From positions 401,206-465,205 of the forward strand of contig NMRA01000143.1 of NCBI GenBank assembly GCA_002633005.1: DNA of 64,000 bases, written 5' to 3'. How positions within the stretch are numbered: position 1 is the first letter of the stretch; every line of letters starts with the position of its first letter. The translations under genes and the position numbers were made by a program. Origin of the DNA: Phoronis australis. Lineage: Eukaryota; Phoronida; Phoronidae. This document shows, piece after piece, positions 1-12,529 of the stretch. Under the pieces are notes generated by a model that saw nothing but the letters and a program-made list of their open reading frames with translations, had not been told where the DNA came from and made no database searches.

Positions 1-460
1 GAAACGACTTGGCGCCATCATCAGATTTCATTTTATGAATAATTTTGTTGTGAATGGACCTGTGTTCTAGCAGCATATATGTCAAAACACTCGAGCTGAA
101 ATTTGGCTACAAGGTGCCCGCGGCCATTACGTGGTTAGTCAGTTTTCCGTGGTGTGGCATATGGGGAAACATGGTGTCCGATATTTAGGTTCTCCGAAGG
201 TTTGCTAGTTGTGTTTTTTAAAGATCAGTCGGAACATAAATGTGGCTTTCAGTGACAAGATATAGTAACAGAACAATTCAGTGAAGGTAAGTCTTTATTT
301 CAGCAAGGAATTTACAACAATCCGTAGTATTTTCAATTAAATATAAGGCAAAAAGGTTCCAAAACGTCCGATAATTAGGTCACTTGACTGTATGTTAACC
401 ATGAATTTCGCATCATGAGTAAATGGGTTATGCCTCTACTGGGCTCTTGCAACTTTGTAG
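1..460 (+). other. 5' flank of CCDC112 with a possible non-coding exon end
   Basis: A good splice donor (GTGAAG then GTAAGT) lies at 286/287 and could end an untranslated leader exon that splices to 461. Reading phase 0 back from 461 through this donor meets a TAA within seven codons and no ATG, so no coding start can be placed here. A short ATG frame (ATGTGGCTTTC) stops just before the donor. Confidence 0.3.
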
Positions 461-3400
461 ATTTCTAATGAACACGACAGTAATGTGGTCGCCTGGAAAA
501 CCAAAAGTGAACTCAGTAGGAAGACCGAGCTTGTCAAAGAAATCCACCAACTGGAGCTCAAGTAAGTATGCTACCTAGGCACCGGTCTGTCTGTAGTCAA
601 CACCTTCACCATGGCATTATCCCAATGTTAGTCAGTGTAAGCTCTGCAATGTGATGCCAGCTTTCGACAACTACCAGAACCTCTTTCAGGTTGTCTCTTT
701 GTTTTGCTTTCATAATACATATTAGGTCTCAATAGTTCACATGGTAAGTTGCCAAGGCTTAAAATGTATGTTTCAGAATTCTGAAATGTCACTACTGCGT
801 TTGTCTGGGTTTAATGCCCATATTTGACCAAAAATTCCGAATTTTCAGTTTAAATGTAAATACCCATCCTTGGTGATATGCACACATTTACTTTATATTA
901 TCATGGCAGCCATAAATGTCATTGCTTGACGCTTAGCTTGACAGCAAGGTGCATTTTGTATGAAAACCTTTTTCAAACACAACTCTGTGTTACGGTTTTA
1001 TGTGGGTATATTCTAGAGATCTACAAGATACATCTATTCACTATGCTGTCTAACTCTCAACTGAAAACTTGTTTGTCAGAACTAGAGATCATATGCTCAT
1101 GAGCCATAATCAGATTTCAGAGAATTGTTTTGCACATCTTGCGCAATCTATGATTATAGCTACTAGTGCCATATAAGGTTATGTTTTGAACTCTGCAAGT
1201 TTAATGGAAACCACGAACATGATACATTTGGCGACTTGCATTCAGGTTAAGCGCCAAGCACTTGCCAAAAATCCGATGTCGTCAAAACAGATATTGAAAT
1301 CATTGACTAAAAAAGGTCTTGCCATACTCTGTTCTAAGAAAATTATGCATACCTGCTCTTCAATTTCTCCCCGTAAAACATATGCACCGTTCAATCTCTA
1401 ACTTAATTTCTCGTGCCAACAAAGAACGCAGACGACCGCATACACTGGAGTTGCGTGTTTCATGGTCCGATCTTGCCCGATTTTTGCCAAACTGTTTCAA
1501 ATTCTGTCTGCCTACTTTATGTCAGCTGATTTTTTACTTTTTTTGCACATGTAGTCAAGCTTACCTAAATGCAATTCTCTCGTGTTCAACCCAAATGGGC
1601 AGTTTGTGTTACCTTCTATCCCCTCTTGGAAAATTTTGCTTTTAAATTTCTGTGTTGCAGTGAAGACTCAGGCACTGATTTTGTGAGGTTTTCAATTCTA
1701 ATTCTGTCAGCGTTAACCCATGATTACTGTTAGTAATTCAGGAAGAATGAAGAACAGAAGTAAGACCTTATCAATAGTGCGCATTAGCAGAAAGGCCTGG
1801 GTTTGAACCCCTGGTCAGAGCAGAGATCTTTTCAGTCTTAAATAAAGGTCACCTGATTGATCACAATTGTTTTTAGCCAAAACATGAGCACGGACTTTAA
1901 AATTAGCACGTAAGTAAACAAAGATATATTGTTTGGTCAAAACATGAGCACAAACTTTAAAATTAGCGCTTAAGTAAACAAAGTCACCTGATGTGGCCAA
2001 CGTCTGTCGTATATGTATACTAATAATTATTGTTGATACTATTTCAAGGCGCTGATTTATAGCAGCACAATTATATTGTACACATTACTTCATGTAACCC
2101 TGCTCCATAATCCAGAATGTGGCCATAGTAATATCGCAGTGAGGCAGTGAGAAAAAAATTGTTTTAGAATTCAGAAAATGGCAATAGTAATATTACAGTA
2201 ACTCAGTGAACATGGCTAACATTTGTTTCAGAATTCAAAGTGTATCAGTAGTGATATCGATGTGACTCAGTGAATATTGGTAACATTTGTTTCAGAATTC
2301 ATAATGTATCAGTAGTGATATCACTGTGACTCAATGAATGTTGGTAACATTTGTTTCAGAATTCAGAACATGGCCAGAGAGAAACAGACACATCTGTACA
2401 GTAAGAGAAGTGAGTTCAAGAAGGAGTTTTCTCCCCTGGAGGAGCTAGACAATAAGATGCACAACGAACTGAAGACTGAAAGTGAGTAGGCAGCAGTTGA
2501 GTGAGCAGACTTGTCCAGAATAGAAGCCTTCTTATTGGCTGGTTGACAGGCATGTGACAAAAGGACACTGAGCTAGGATGATATTTAGTAATCACGTCCC
2601 CAAATACCATAGTGCCACTGTGACTGGTATTTTAGCTAGATGGCTGTTTATTGTGCTAATCTCCATTTATCATTGAAATTATTGCCACATTTGAATTAAT
2701 AATGCTCCAGTGCTGACTACGATATATTTGACTTGATAAGTGAGGCCTTTAGTATCGTCCTTTTCTTGTGCAACTTACCTCAGATATGTGTTGGCTGCCT
2801 TACTCAGTCATCAATGCATCACTGCGAATTTTTAAAAGCAAACAATAATTTGACAAAATCAAATTTCACTTGTGTGGCATATTGTGACCCAAACTGAAGA
2901 GTTTTTACCGTATTTGTGGAATTAACTTTAAAATGTCCATTTGAACAACTATTTCAAATTTTTTCTCTATATTGCTGCCACTTCCAGTGTCAATTTCTCA
3001 ATGAAATTTTTTAAATTCATTGAATAAAACTGTTTATTGTTACAATGAGGCTGAACAAGTTTAAAAAGCACTGAAAATAACTAAACCACTATGTAAGTAG
3101 TAAATTTTGTAATAGCGTTTCCTGATATTTGGATGAACCTTGATTTCTTTTTTTTGAAGCAAAGGATTAAGCAGGCATACTTTGGAAGATGTACGTTGTC
3201 TCTCACAAATGAAAGCGGGCTTAACGTGAATCAGGGTTGAATGGTGTATTTTCATTTCCAGGGACAAAGTTACGGCAGCAGTTGTCGCGTATGAGGACTA
3301 TGGTGGGCAGGTTCCATCGAGAGCTACAGAATGTCCGTCCCACACCAGAGTGTAATTATTGTGATATACTTTGTTGGCATCCATCTCATGTAATATTGTT

Positions 3401-6400
3401 GTCGATTCTTTGTTTTGAATTCAGCTAGTAATTAGAGTAGTATGTTCAAGTATTCTGCCAAAGAATGTCAATTAGATAATATGTTCAAGCTTTTAACATT
3501 CACTGGGCATCGTAGTCAAAGTTGGAGTGGAATTTGACAGGTCACTGGACACAGAAAGTTGAATGACACAGAGAATTTTTAATGAAAACTAGAAGTTTAA
3601 ATGTGCCTGCTTTGTCATTTGATAGGTGCTTGAAACATGTTTAGTCAGACGCTCCAATACAAAGCATTTTCAAATGAGTGGGACTCAATGAGTGATTGAA
3701 GAATGTGACTGTGCTTTTTTACACAAAAGTTATCGGACAAAACCACTGTTTCCTCATCTTGATGGTGAATTTGTTCACAACAAAAATGGCTGGTGATAAT
3801 TGTTATGGGGGAAATTTACACTAAGAATAGCTTTGTCATCTGATTAAGTAGTCTCCTGTTACTTCCCTTCATTCTCAGTCATGAGAGAAGAAAACTCTGA
3901 TGAGGAACTCTTCCGCATCGCCGTCATGACGGAGAATTCTGGGTCATTTTTTTCTGAATATGTTTGGCTTGTACTTTATATGACTTATTCTTGCTCACAG
4001 TTGTGGAGAAATTGAAAGTCATCATGGAAGAGATTGAGGGTTCTATCACATCCTTCAAAGAACAGCAGCGCACAAGGTACAGTTGAAAATAGCTTAAAAC
4101 AATCTATCTCCTGTGTACTGACCAGTGGTGCATGCCTAACTGTGCACTGACCTGTGGTGCATGCCTAACTGTGTACTCACCACTGGTGCATGCCTGACTG
4201 TGTACTGACCAGTGATGCATGCCTAACTATGCACTGACCAGTGGTGCATGCCTACCTGTGCACTGACCAGTGACTTATGGCTGTGTTTACGCAGCAATTG
4301 TCCTCACTTCTTTGCCCTATGTGATGCTAGCTTTCCTAATTGATAATATTCCATAGCTTGAAAAACTTGAATTTTGTTCGCCTTTAAAGTGAATTATAAT
4401 GATTGAACATGGGTGTTGTTTCAAAGCAAACAACTAATTGTGGTTTTCACAAAATATATACGAATGTCTTCGGGTTGAAAATGATGTGCAATTCAGTTTC
4501 TTTCAGTTCCTTTCACAATCTTTGTTTTATGTTTGACAGGATTTAGATGTATTTGACGACCATGGTCAATTGAAAATGTTGCTCAGTAGGTTGAGGTGTG
4601 GCCTTTTTTTCTTTAAGGTACGAGGACCTATTACGAGAAGAGAGAACCACTAGTCAAGAAATTACTGCACTGGAAAAGAGACTTGAAGCTTGGAACCAGG
4701 CACCTGCGATTGTCATGGAAACTAAGTCAGCACGATCATCAAAGCCTGCCTCATCTGCTCGGGATATTACCAAAGATCTGCCCCCTGAGGTGGCTGCCTT
4801 CGAGGTATCTGGATTTTCTCAATATAACAAGACTGTTGCTATCCCCTCTTAGGTATTTTGGGCCATGAAGAGTCCAAGGTATGCTTGTGCTCATCTGTTC
4901 ATAGACAGAGCTGTCTTGGCTATGTCAAGGGGCCTAGCTAGCACCACTGTGGTGAATGTCCACATAAGGGATGATAGCCATATTGTCGGTTTTGAAACGT
5001 AATGTCTAACGATTTCCTAAATACTCGTTTGTGGTGGGAAAAATCTTGTTGAGACTTGAGATACATTGGCTCATCATTTTGTGTGATGACATGAAGCATG
5101 TTGAGACTTGAGACACACTGGTTCATCATTCTGTGTGACATGAAACATTAGATCAACATTCTTGGTGCATTATTTGTTTCTAAGGTTTATCAGATATCCA
5201 CAGCAACACATGGTGGATATATAGTTAGGCCATGGTCTATCAGATATCCACAACTGCACATAGTGGATACATGGCAAGATTTTGGTCTATCAGATATCCA
5301 CAGCAACACTTGGTGGATTTATGGTTGAGTCATGGTCTATCTGATATCCACAACATAACATGGTGGATACATGGTAAATACCCTGCAGACTCATTGTGAC
5401 ATACTTTTTCTGTCTTTCCACAGAGGTTCCTACTGCAGACTGGGGGTCACAGAGGTGGATGGGACGAGTACGATCATCAGACGTTCATGAAGTTCAGGCG
5501 CAGACACAAGGTATGATCATCAACTGTTCATGAAATCCAGACACACCCATGTGGTATGATTGTCAGATGTTCGGAAGTCGAGGTGCTGACTGCAGACATA
5601 TGGTGTGATCATCTGATTTCCAATAAATCCATGAACTGACGTAAGGTGTGATCTTTACTTGTTCACATACATAAGGTATACGATTTAGAGGAGAGATGAC
5701 CTACAAATATTTACAATTTATGTGATATAATTATTAATATGTGTATGGGGCTTTGTTAACTATATCTCGTGCATCAGGAGCCTGAGTACAGAAATAAACT
5801 ATAGTGTTTGTCACGTTTTACCCATGGATGAGTGGGTGCAGGTTGTCACTGACCGGTGGTAGTACCTTTGAGTGCGACGATAGACTGAAGATTGGTTCCA
5901 GTTAATCGCTCATTAATCTCAAGAATACGTTCGCAGTTCTACTCAAATAAAATGTCCGATGTAATGTCTGTCCAGCCATTGCTGCGAAGCTCTTCAGTCA
6001 ATTCCAGCAGCTGTTACAATTGTTGGTTCAATAACTTGCTGTCTCTGTAGCTCTAACTTTGTAGCTGTAGCTTTGAACTCAACTGTAACAGTAACTTTAA
6101 TGTAACCATATCTTTAACTGTCTCTCACTTACCCATCACTGGGTAATGAACTGGAACTTTTCACCAATTCCAGCAGATTCTAGAACTTTCTGGAATCTAC
6201 CCAGTCATTCTTCAAACACATACCAGGCTATAGAATATCCCATGGTATGGTTCTATATTAATCACTAATATGCTGGAATCTACTAGAATGTTCACAAGTT
6301 TTCTATTGTAAACGTCATTGTCTGGCCTCATGTTTATCAAGTGCTATCTGCTAGAACAGTCAACTAAAACTTGTAGAACTAAAACCAATGCCATTCCTCT

Positions 6401-9400
6401 CTTGAAAATGTTTAAAATTCATTGAAATGTAGCCGCATAGAATTTTGAGGCACAGACTTTTCAGTATGATGATCACTTGAAATGTCTGATCTCGATGTTA
6501 CATTGAAATTTTTAATTTCAAATTATTGACTGAGTTAAAGTGAACAACTTCTAGGCCATGACAATTGCACGGAGAGAATGTACTCAAGTTAACAAATTTG
6601 TGATGTACAGTTTTGTTATAATTTAACTGCAGGGACGTGGCACTTTCATGCAAGATCTAATCCCTTCCCTGCCCACAAAGACTGAACAACAGATCCGAGA
6701 TCACGAGAGCTGGCATCAAGAATACAATATGCTTAATGAGAGGAAGAAGGAAGCTATTCAGAAATGGCGTGAAACTAAAGAGGTGAACTTAGTGCTACTC
6801 TGCTGTTTGACACCTTGTGCCAGTAGAATTAAGGGCCTTAAACTCTGCCACCCTTTTACACAGAAAACAATTTGTGATATAGACCACTTACCATTATGAA
6901 ATTGGTCTCAAATTGTGCCTTGTCAAACGAGAGGTGGCTTCAGGGCTTCGATAGTACTGACAATTTGATATCGGCTGAGGCTAGGTTCTACAAAGAAGTT
7001 TGTCATTTTATGCACAGGGCATGGTCTTAACGAAAAACCAATAGTCAGTCCTTTTACAAACCCAGGAATTACTTGTTATCTCAGCAAGGAACAAGTTTTA
7101 AGTTAAGTTCATTTTTTGGAAAAAAAGTGGGTTTTATAACAGCGCTGCTTTAGGTGATACAGTTTCTTATTGTTTGTGATATGGCTTAATATGTGATCAT
7201 CATGACCAATGAACAAACCAGAACTCCATCTAGTGTCTGGTCAAGGAACCATCCTGTTTGGTCAATCGTAGTGATCTCATCTACATAACATGACGGGCCT
7301 TGTAGAAGTGGTTTATTGAGCCAGGTCTCAAGCAGTAGAGACCAGATTTTCTAATTTTTTGAATCCCTGCTGCTGTGTCCCTTTGCTTGATTGATATCTT
7401 AGTTGCAAATGTTGAAAACCGTTGATTTTGAAAACTTTTTGATTTTATGTTAGTTTTTAAAGGTCAAGTACCAACACTTGCTCTCAATTCTGACTATTGC
7501 AGCTCCCCCTTGTGACCAAATTGTTGTCTCCTTGTACCTTACATGAAACTGATAAGCTCCCCTTGAAAAATGCTGTTTGCGGTGCAGTTTGGGCGCATAT
7601 TGACACTTCACGTTGCCCTTGTTGGGATGGTTGATAGTCTTGTTAGACTTCTTGAAGTTATTAGCTTTGACCAGAGATTTAAAACAAAAAATCCACTGTG
7701 TTTTTAATTTTTGTTACAAATCACCAAGTGAATTCTCATATTGGCTGCCAGCCATTGGCTGAAATTGACGTTGATGACTTAATCAGTTAAATACGCTTAG
7801 AAACTCTACCACCTACCGAGTGGGATGTAGCTCATTCAAAATGTTGTGTATTGACCACAGAGGTCGTGAGATCAAACCCATCTCGAGGATGATCTGAAAA
7901 AAAATGTTTTCTCACTGATTGTGTCTTCAAGAATCTTCCGTCATTTCAGAAAGAAAAGGAGGAACTACTCACTCATAGAGATGACAAGGAGAGCAGTGAT
8001 GAAGATTCCAAGATGGCGGCAGTAATGAAGAAAATGGAGGAAGAGAAGCAAGAAAGGTTTTCAAAACTTAACGCATGGAAAGTACGTGGGGGGAGTTTAA
8101 GATTTTACCTTTTTGATCGCAAGATGTGGCCGCATTGCCAGTAAAAATCACGTTTTCCATCTTTTCCAGAGGTTGTTAAAAGTAAAATTGTTGATGCAGA
8201 AATATTTATCAGCCAATAACTAAGCACAATATGCTCTAAGTTTATCAGCAAAATACTCTGCAATGGTAATTTATATGTACATTAATAACTATGCATAGAA
8301 CATTGTCATACTATAAATATAAATTGTTTAAACAACTACCTATATTACATGACAACATTTTTAATTATGCCTTATATTTTTATTCAATGCACATTATTGT
8401 CATGTGATATTTATCATCTGAGCCTTATGGGAGAGCAGTTTTCATTATTTTAATGTTGTATACTAAATATGTAGGCGATGTGGATGTATTGATCACCACC
8501 GTCATTGACATCGAATACTTATGAGGTTGCAAATGTTAAACTTGTCGATCAACAGTTACTTTTCAAAGCAACGCGTGTAACAACATGCCTAGAATTCATT
8601 CAAACGGGATGTGTGTTCAACATTAGGTTCAAAAGGATCTGGAAAGAGCTGAAGAGGAGGAGAGGAAGGCGCAGGAAAAAATGAAGCAAGAGCAAGAGAA
8701 AATCAAAGAGCTTGACAGACAAGTAGGAATATGTACTGTTTGCCATGCTGGTCTGAGTTAATGCCAGGGGGCTTGAATGGGGAAATTATGAATGTTTAGA
8801 CGAGCAGGGGCGATGGGAAATTCTGATTTAGAAGTTTTGCTGGGTGTCTACTTAAACGGTTGATATGTACTCTCACGAAAATGCCTTCAATAATTTTTGC
8901 ACGCAAATACGATATGAGAATGCAGATGAGATAAAAAAGTGTTTTTTCCGCTTGAATGTGGCAGTGCTAATGAAACTGACTTCGTTATACATAATTGAGT
9001 GGCCCACATTTTTAGCTTAAACTCTCATGAGATGGGCATTCACAAAGACAGTGACATTTTTATGTAAATCTCACTTGTATAAATTTTGAGGGGTGTTAAG
9101 CCAAGCATGAGTGTTTGAAAATGAAAATTTAGCATTTCGGGGTTGGAGGTTAGGACGAGTGTACTTTAAGTTTCTTCAATTTAGAACACAGTGTGACAGA
9201 ACAGCAAAAGATTATTTTATCAAAATTTTCAACAAAAGTAAACAGGAAGAAAATTTTAATTCCTTATTTCCAAAGTTGACATTGTACAACTGTCGCAATG
9301 AAATTTGAGCATTTTTGTGAATACAGTTAGTTTTAAAAGTTGGGAAAATGTCGATTTTGGCAATGATTTTTGTTTAAATTTTAAGTTACTTTACTGTACA

Positions 9401-12400
9401 TGCACTTTAGAGTTAATATCAAAATCAATTAGGCTGTGTGGTGGCATAGGTGATCTAATCGTAAGATGACAAATTTAATATTTTTAAACAGCGAGAAGTG
9501 AAAGCAATGCTGGACCAATATAAAGCACAACGTGATGAAGAAGAAGAGTTTTTACGTCTGGAACAGGAGGCTCAAAAAGAGGCTGAACTGGAGTACCGCC
9601 GACAGGAGCAGGCGAAGCATGCCGAGAAGATCAGACAGAGAGTGAGTTGATGACATCACCACAGATGTCATGGCTGATACTTAGCCCAGTTTTAACATAC
9701 TAACAGAATGTTAACTTTAATGCACTAGATCACTTAAATCTGTGAACAAAACATTGCTCTGTAATTATCGTCAACCCTCAAAAATTTGAGAACTCGTTAT
9801 TGAGTCTGTTAAAAAGGAGCAAGCATGACATGCCCTTTGCACGTGAGAGTTAATTGAGTGGCTGCAGGGAAGGACTCTAGGATCTATTGAGTGGCTGTAG
9901 GGAATGACTGTAGGATCTATCGAGTGGCTGTAGGGAATGACTGTAGGATCTATTGAGTGGCTGTAGGGAATGACTGTAGGATCTATTGAGTGGCTGTAGG
10001 GAATGACTGTAGGATCTATTGAGTGGCTGTAGGGAATGACTGTAGGATCTATTGAGTGGCTGTAGGGAATGACTGTAGGATCTATTGAGTGGCTGTAGGG
10101 AATGACTGTAGGATCTATTGAGTGGCTGTAGGGAATGACTGTAGGATCTATTGAGTGGCTGTAGGGAATGACTGTAGGATCTATTGAGTGGCTGTAGGGA
10201 ATGACTGTAGGATCTATTGAGTGGCTGTAGGGAATGACTGTAGGATCTATTGAGTGGCTGTAGGGAATGACTGTAGGATCTATTGAGTGGCTGTAGGGAA
10301 TGACTGTAGGATCTATTGAGTGGCTGTAGGGAATGACTGTAGGATCTATTGAGTGGCTGTAGGGAATGACTGTAGGATCTATTGAGTGGCTGTAGGGAAT
10401 GACTGTAGGATCTATTGAGTGGCTGTAGGGAATGACTGTAGGATCTATTGAGTGGCTGTAGGGAATGACTGTAGGATCTATTGAGTGGCTGTAGGGAATG
10501 ACTGTAGGATCTATTGAGTGGCTGTAGGGAATGACTGTAGGATCTATTGAGTGGCTGTAAGGAATGACTGTAGGATCTATTGAGTGGCTGTAGGGAAGGA
10601 CTGTAGGATCTATTGAGTGGCTCTAGGGAAGGACTGTAGGATCTATTGAGTGGCTGTAGGGAAGGACTGTATGATCTATTGAGTGGCTCCAGGGAAGGAC
10701 TGTAGGATCTATTGAGTGGTTGTAGGGAAGGACTGTAGGATCTATTGAGTGGCTGTAGGGAATGACTGTAGGATATATTGAGTGATTGAACGAGGAAGTG
10801 TTGTAGCTGAATTGTTCATTTATCTCTGAGGGGACGTATTGATAGATCAATTATTTGAATTTTTGGCAAAATCGGTGAAACAGGATAGCAGTTTCCTAAT
10901 TTGTGAACAGAAAATCAACTTATTTTAATGGAATTGATTGAATTCTTTGTCCAAATTAGGTTTTTTTTTCAAGATTAGTGAGAGTAAAATGGGATTTATT
11001 TTCAACATGGTCTCATAAGGCATTACAGAATTGTCAAAACAATATAATTGAAATTAAAGCCTGTTTACGAGGTGATGAAATTCTGCCAAGAGCCGGAGTG
11101 CAATCGATGTACACTGAATGATAAGCGTGACCTCATTATCATTCGTGTTTACTATGTACACGGCACAGCCATTTTCACCTCTGCAGCGCATCAGTGTAGA
11201 ACGCACTTCACATAATTTACACTTGCATTGAACTTTTAATTCAGTCAAGAAGTGAAAAGTATCACACATAATTTCCTGCTTGAGATTGCCTGAAGAATGT
11301 ACGCTGACGAGTGAATGCACCCTGAACTCTAAGCAATATTTGGAGCAACGCACCTTGTGCATGTAGTGTCCAAGTCATGTGTGACAAACATTCACCGTTG
11401 TTTTGTTTTCGTACATAATTTGGAGACTGTTTGTTGCAGAACCAACAGATAATTAGTGATAAGAAGAGGCGGGAACAGGAGAGACTGACAGCGGAGCAGG
11501 AAAAACAGAAAAGGCTGGAGAAACTAAGAAATCAGGTATTGTAATGTGTTAAAAGTTGAACACCACTTCTTGTAATGTGTTAAAAGTTATACACTACTGC
11601 TCCATATACAATGCAAAAGGCTTTAGTTGTCAAGGTATTGTATTTTTATTTTCATCTTCTGTTGCTGAATTGCACTGTCGTGTGTGATTCAATCTCAGTA
11701 CAGAGAAGTGTTTTTCCTTGGATGGATTTGGCAGATTATAAAAAACAAGTTTTTGGATTGCCACCGAGGGTTCTATTGACTCTACGTTACACTTTAAGGG
11801 ACTCTTTTTCAACTGGTTCACTAGTGGAGAATTTTTTTTTTGGCAGGCAATAAACAAAGACTCTTTTATAATTTGTAACATTTGATATTTATTTTGTCCA
11901 ACAGGTGGCATCACAAGTCACTGTCAACCGAGATCCCAGCCGACTACTGAAGATGACCAAGGGCTGGGAGGAGCGGAAAAAAGAGAAGAGCAAGAATCCA
12001 TCAGAGGGCAAAGGTCGGGTCATGACCTTACAGCACAGGTTTGTTTTCGATTCTCAGCCATGGTGGAAAATCACACAGTTGTAGTGATCAGATTATCGGC
12101 AAATAAGTGCTTATAAAAAATTCATTTTTGCTATGAAAACGTTTGCAGTGGAATTGTTTATCCTTTCATTTCCAAGGATTGTTGTCGACTGCACACCACT
12201 TCAGCTCAGGAGCAATCCTGTGTCCTGCACAAGGCCTTTGACACCCGGTATTAAAGGATCATATTCTGTGTAGTGTCTTGATTCATGGGTTTGTGACTCA
12301 TGTTCAAAGTATGTGAAGGACGTCTTTAGGTAGCAAGTTCTTGTTTCAGACGTCTTTAGTTTGTGTTTGTCCCAAGAGCAGTGCAAAAAATGGGTTTGTT

Positions 12401-12529
12401 GTTTCGCTGGTGCAGTGTTTGGAAACAGGCAGTTCCTGCTTTCATTTTGTACGTTGAATTTGACATTTCAACTAATGCCACACCTTTTTACTCAGGGCGG
12501 TCCCCAGCTGGAGACAAGGAGTTTCGTAA
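461..12529 (+). CDS. CCDC112: CCDC112 orthologue, coiled-coil protein, 13 exons
   Basis: Exons: 461-561, 2360-2481, 3262-3351, 4001-4076, 4618-4804, 5424-5510, 6633-6782, 7950-8081, 8627-8722, 9492-9641, 11440-11535, 11905-12038, 12496-12529 (TAA). All junctions are GT-AG and all phases agree. The product matches vertebrate CCDC112 (remembered) along its length: THLYSKRSEFKKEFSPLEEL, the PTPEFVEKL junction, QTGGHRGGWDEYDHQTF, the charged coiled coil of exons 8-11, RDPSRLLKMTKGWEER, and a C-terminus AVPSWRQGVS beside vertebrate AIPTWRQGI. From ATG 2370 it is 447 aa, close to the roughly 446-aa human form. Exon 461-561 continues the frame upstream and resembles a longer vertebrate isoform, but has no in-frame ATG, so a longer protein would start further left. 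Vertebrate CCDC112 is reported at centriolar satellites, so a ciliary or centrosomal role is inferred. It is convergent with NCLN. Confidence 0.95.
1873..1990. repeat. 62-bp tandem duplication, 2 copies
   Basis: The core AAAACATGAGCAC ... ACTTTAAAATTAGC ... AAGTAAACAAAG occurs twice in tandem and is flanked on both sides by GGTCACCTGAT-like sequence. It lies in the long intron between the first two visible CCDC112 exons. Confidence 0.85.
2107..2372 (+). repeat. 64-bp tandem repeat duplicating a splice acceptor
   Basis: TTGTTTCAGAATTC (TTGTTTTAG in the first copy) begins at 2159, 2223, 2287 and 2351, an exact 64-bp period. Each unit also holds a (G/A)TATCAGTAGTGATATC-like stretch. The last copy supplies the real acceptor of the CCDC112 exon at 2360, so the upstream copies are acceptor look-alikes. 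Confidence 0.9.
4111..4273. repeat. 29-bp minisatellite, about 5.5 copies
   Basis: Units begin at 4112, 4141, 4170, 4199, 4228 and 4257 with the consensus TGTGYACTGACCAGTGGTGC followed by ATGCCTAAC. It lies in the CCDC112 intron between exons 4001-4076 and 4618-4804. Confidence 0.9.
5180..5385. repeat. 50-bp minisatellite, 4 copies
   Basis: TATCAGATATCCACA begins at 5188, 5238 and 5288, and a variant TATCTGATATCCACA at 5338, each followed by ACAYRGTGGATAYATGG. It ends about 40 bp before the CCDC112 exon at 5424. Confidence 0.9.
5511..6632. other. CCDC112 intron, nothing further recognised
   Basis: Intronic AT-rich sequence between exons 5424-5510 and 6633-6782. A degraded repeat of GTRTGATCATCAGATGTTC-like sequence follows the donor at 5511-5660. 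I see no RNA gene or open frame worth naming. Confidence 0.5.
7826..7895 (+). repeat. tRNA-like (SINE head) fragment
   Basis: GGGATGTAGCTCATTC resembles a tRNA 5' end with an A-box-like TAGCTCA. About 45 bp later GAGATCAAACCC is a poor B box. It does not fold as an intact tRNA by eye, so it looks like a decayed tRNA-derived SINE or tRNA pseudogene in a CCDC112 intron. Confidence 0.3.
9852..10786. repeat. 33-bp minisatellite, about 28 copies
   Basis: The unit GGATCTATTGAGTGGCTGTA followed by GGGAATGACTGTA is repeated almost without change in the middle, with GGGAAGGACT variants at both ends. It fills about half of the CCDC112 intron between exons 9492-9641 and 11440-11535. Because 33 is a multiple of three, the array gives a spurious repetitive open frame on the - strand. 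Confidence 0.97.

Noticed and set aside
1770-1830. B-box-like GGTTTGAACCC suggesting a tRNA gene
   Set aside because: No A box or acceptor stem could be drawn; at most a very old tRNA-derived fragment.
4598-4852. ATG at 4598 as a gene start
   Set aside because: It lies in the intron before an internal CCDC112 exon; splice site and phase show the exon begins at 4618.
9852-10786. CRISPR-like array
   Set aside because: The units are directly adjacent with no unique spacers, and the host is an animal genome, so it is a minisatellite.
10623-10850. Repetitive - strand frame (SHSIDPTVLP units)
   Set aside because: Created by the 33-bp minisatellite within a CCDC112 intron; no protein evidence.
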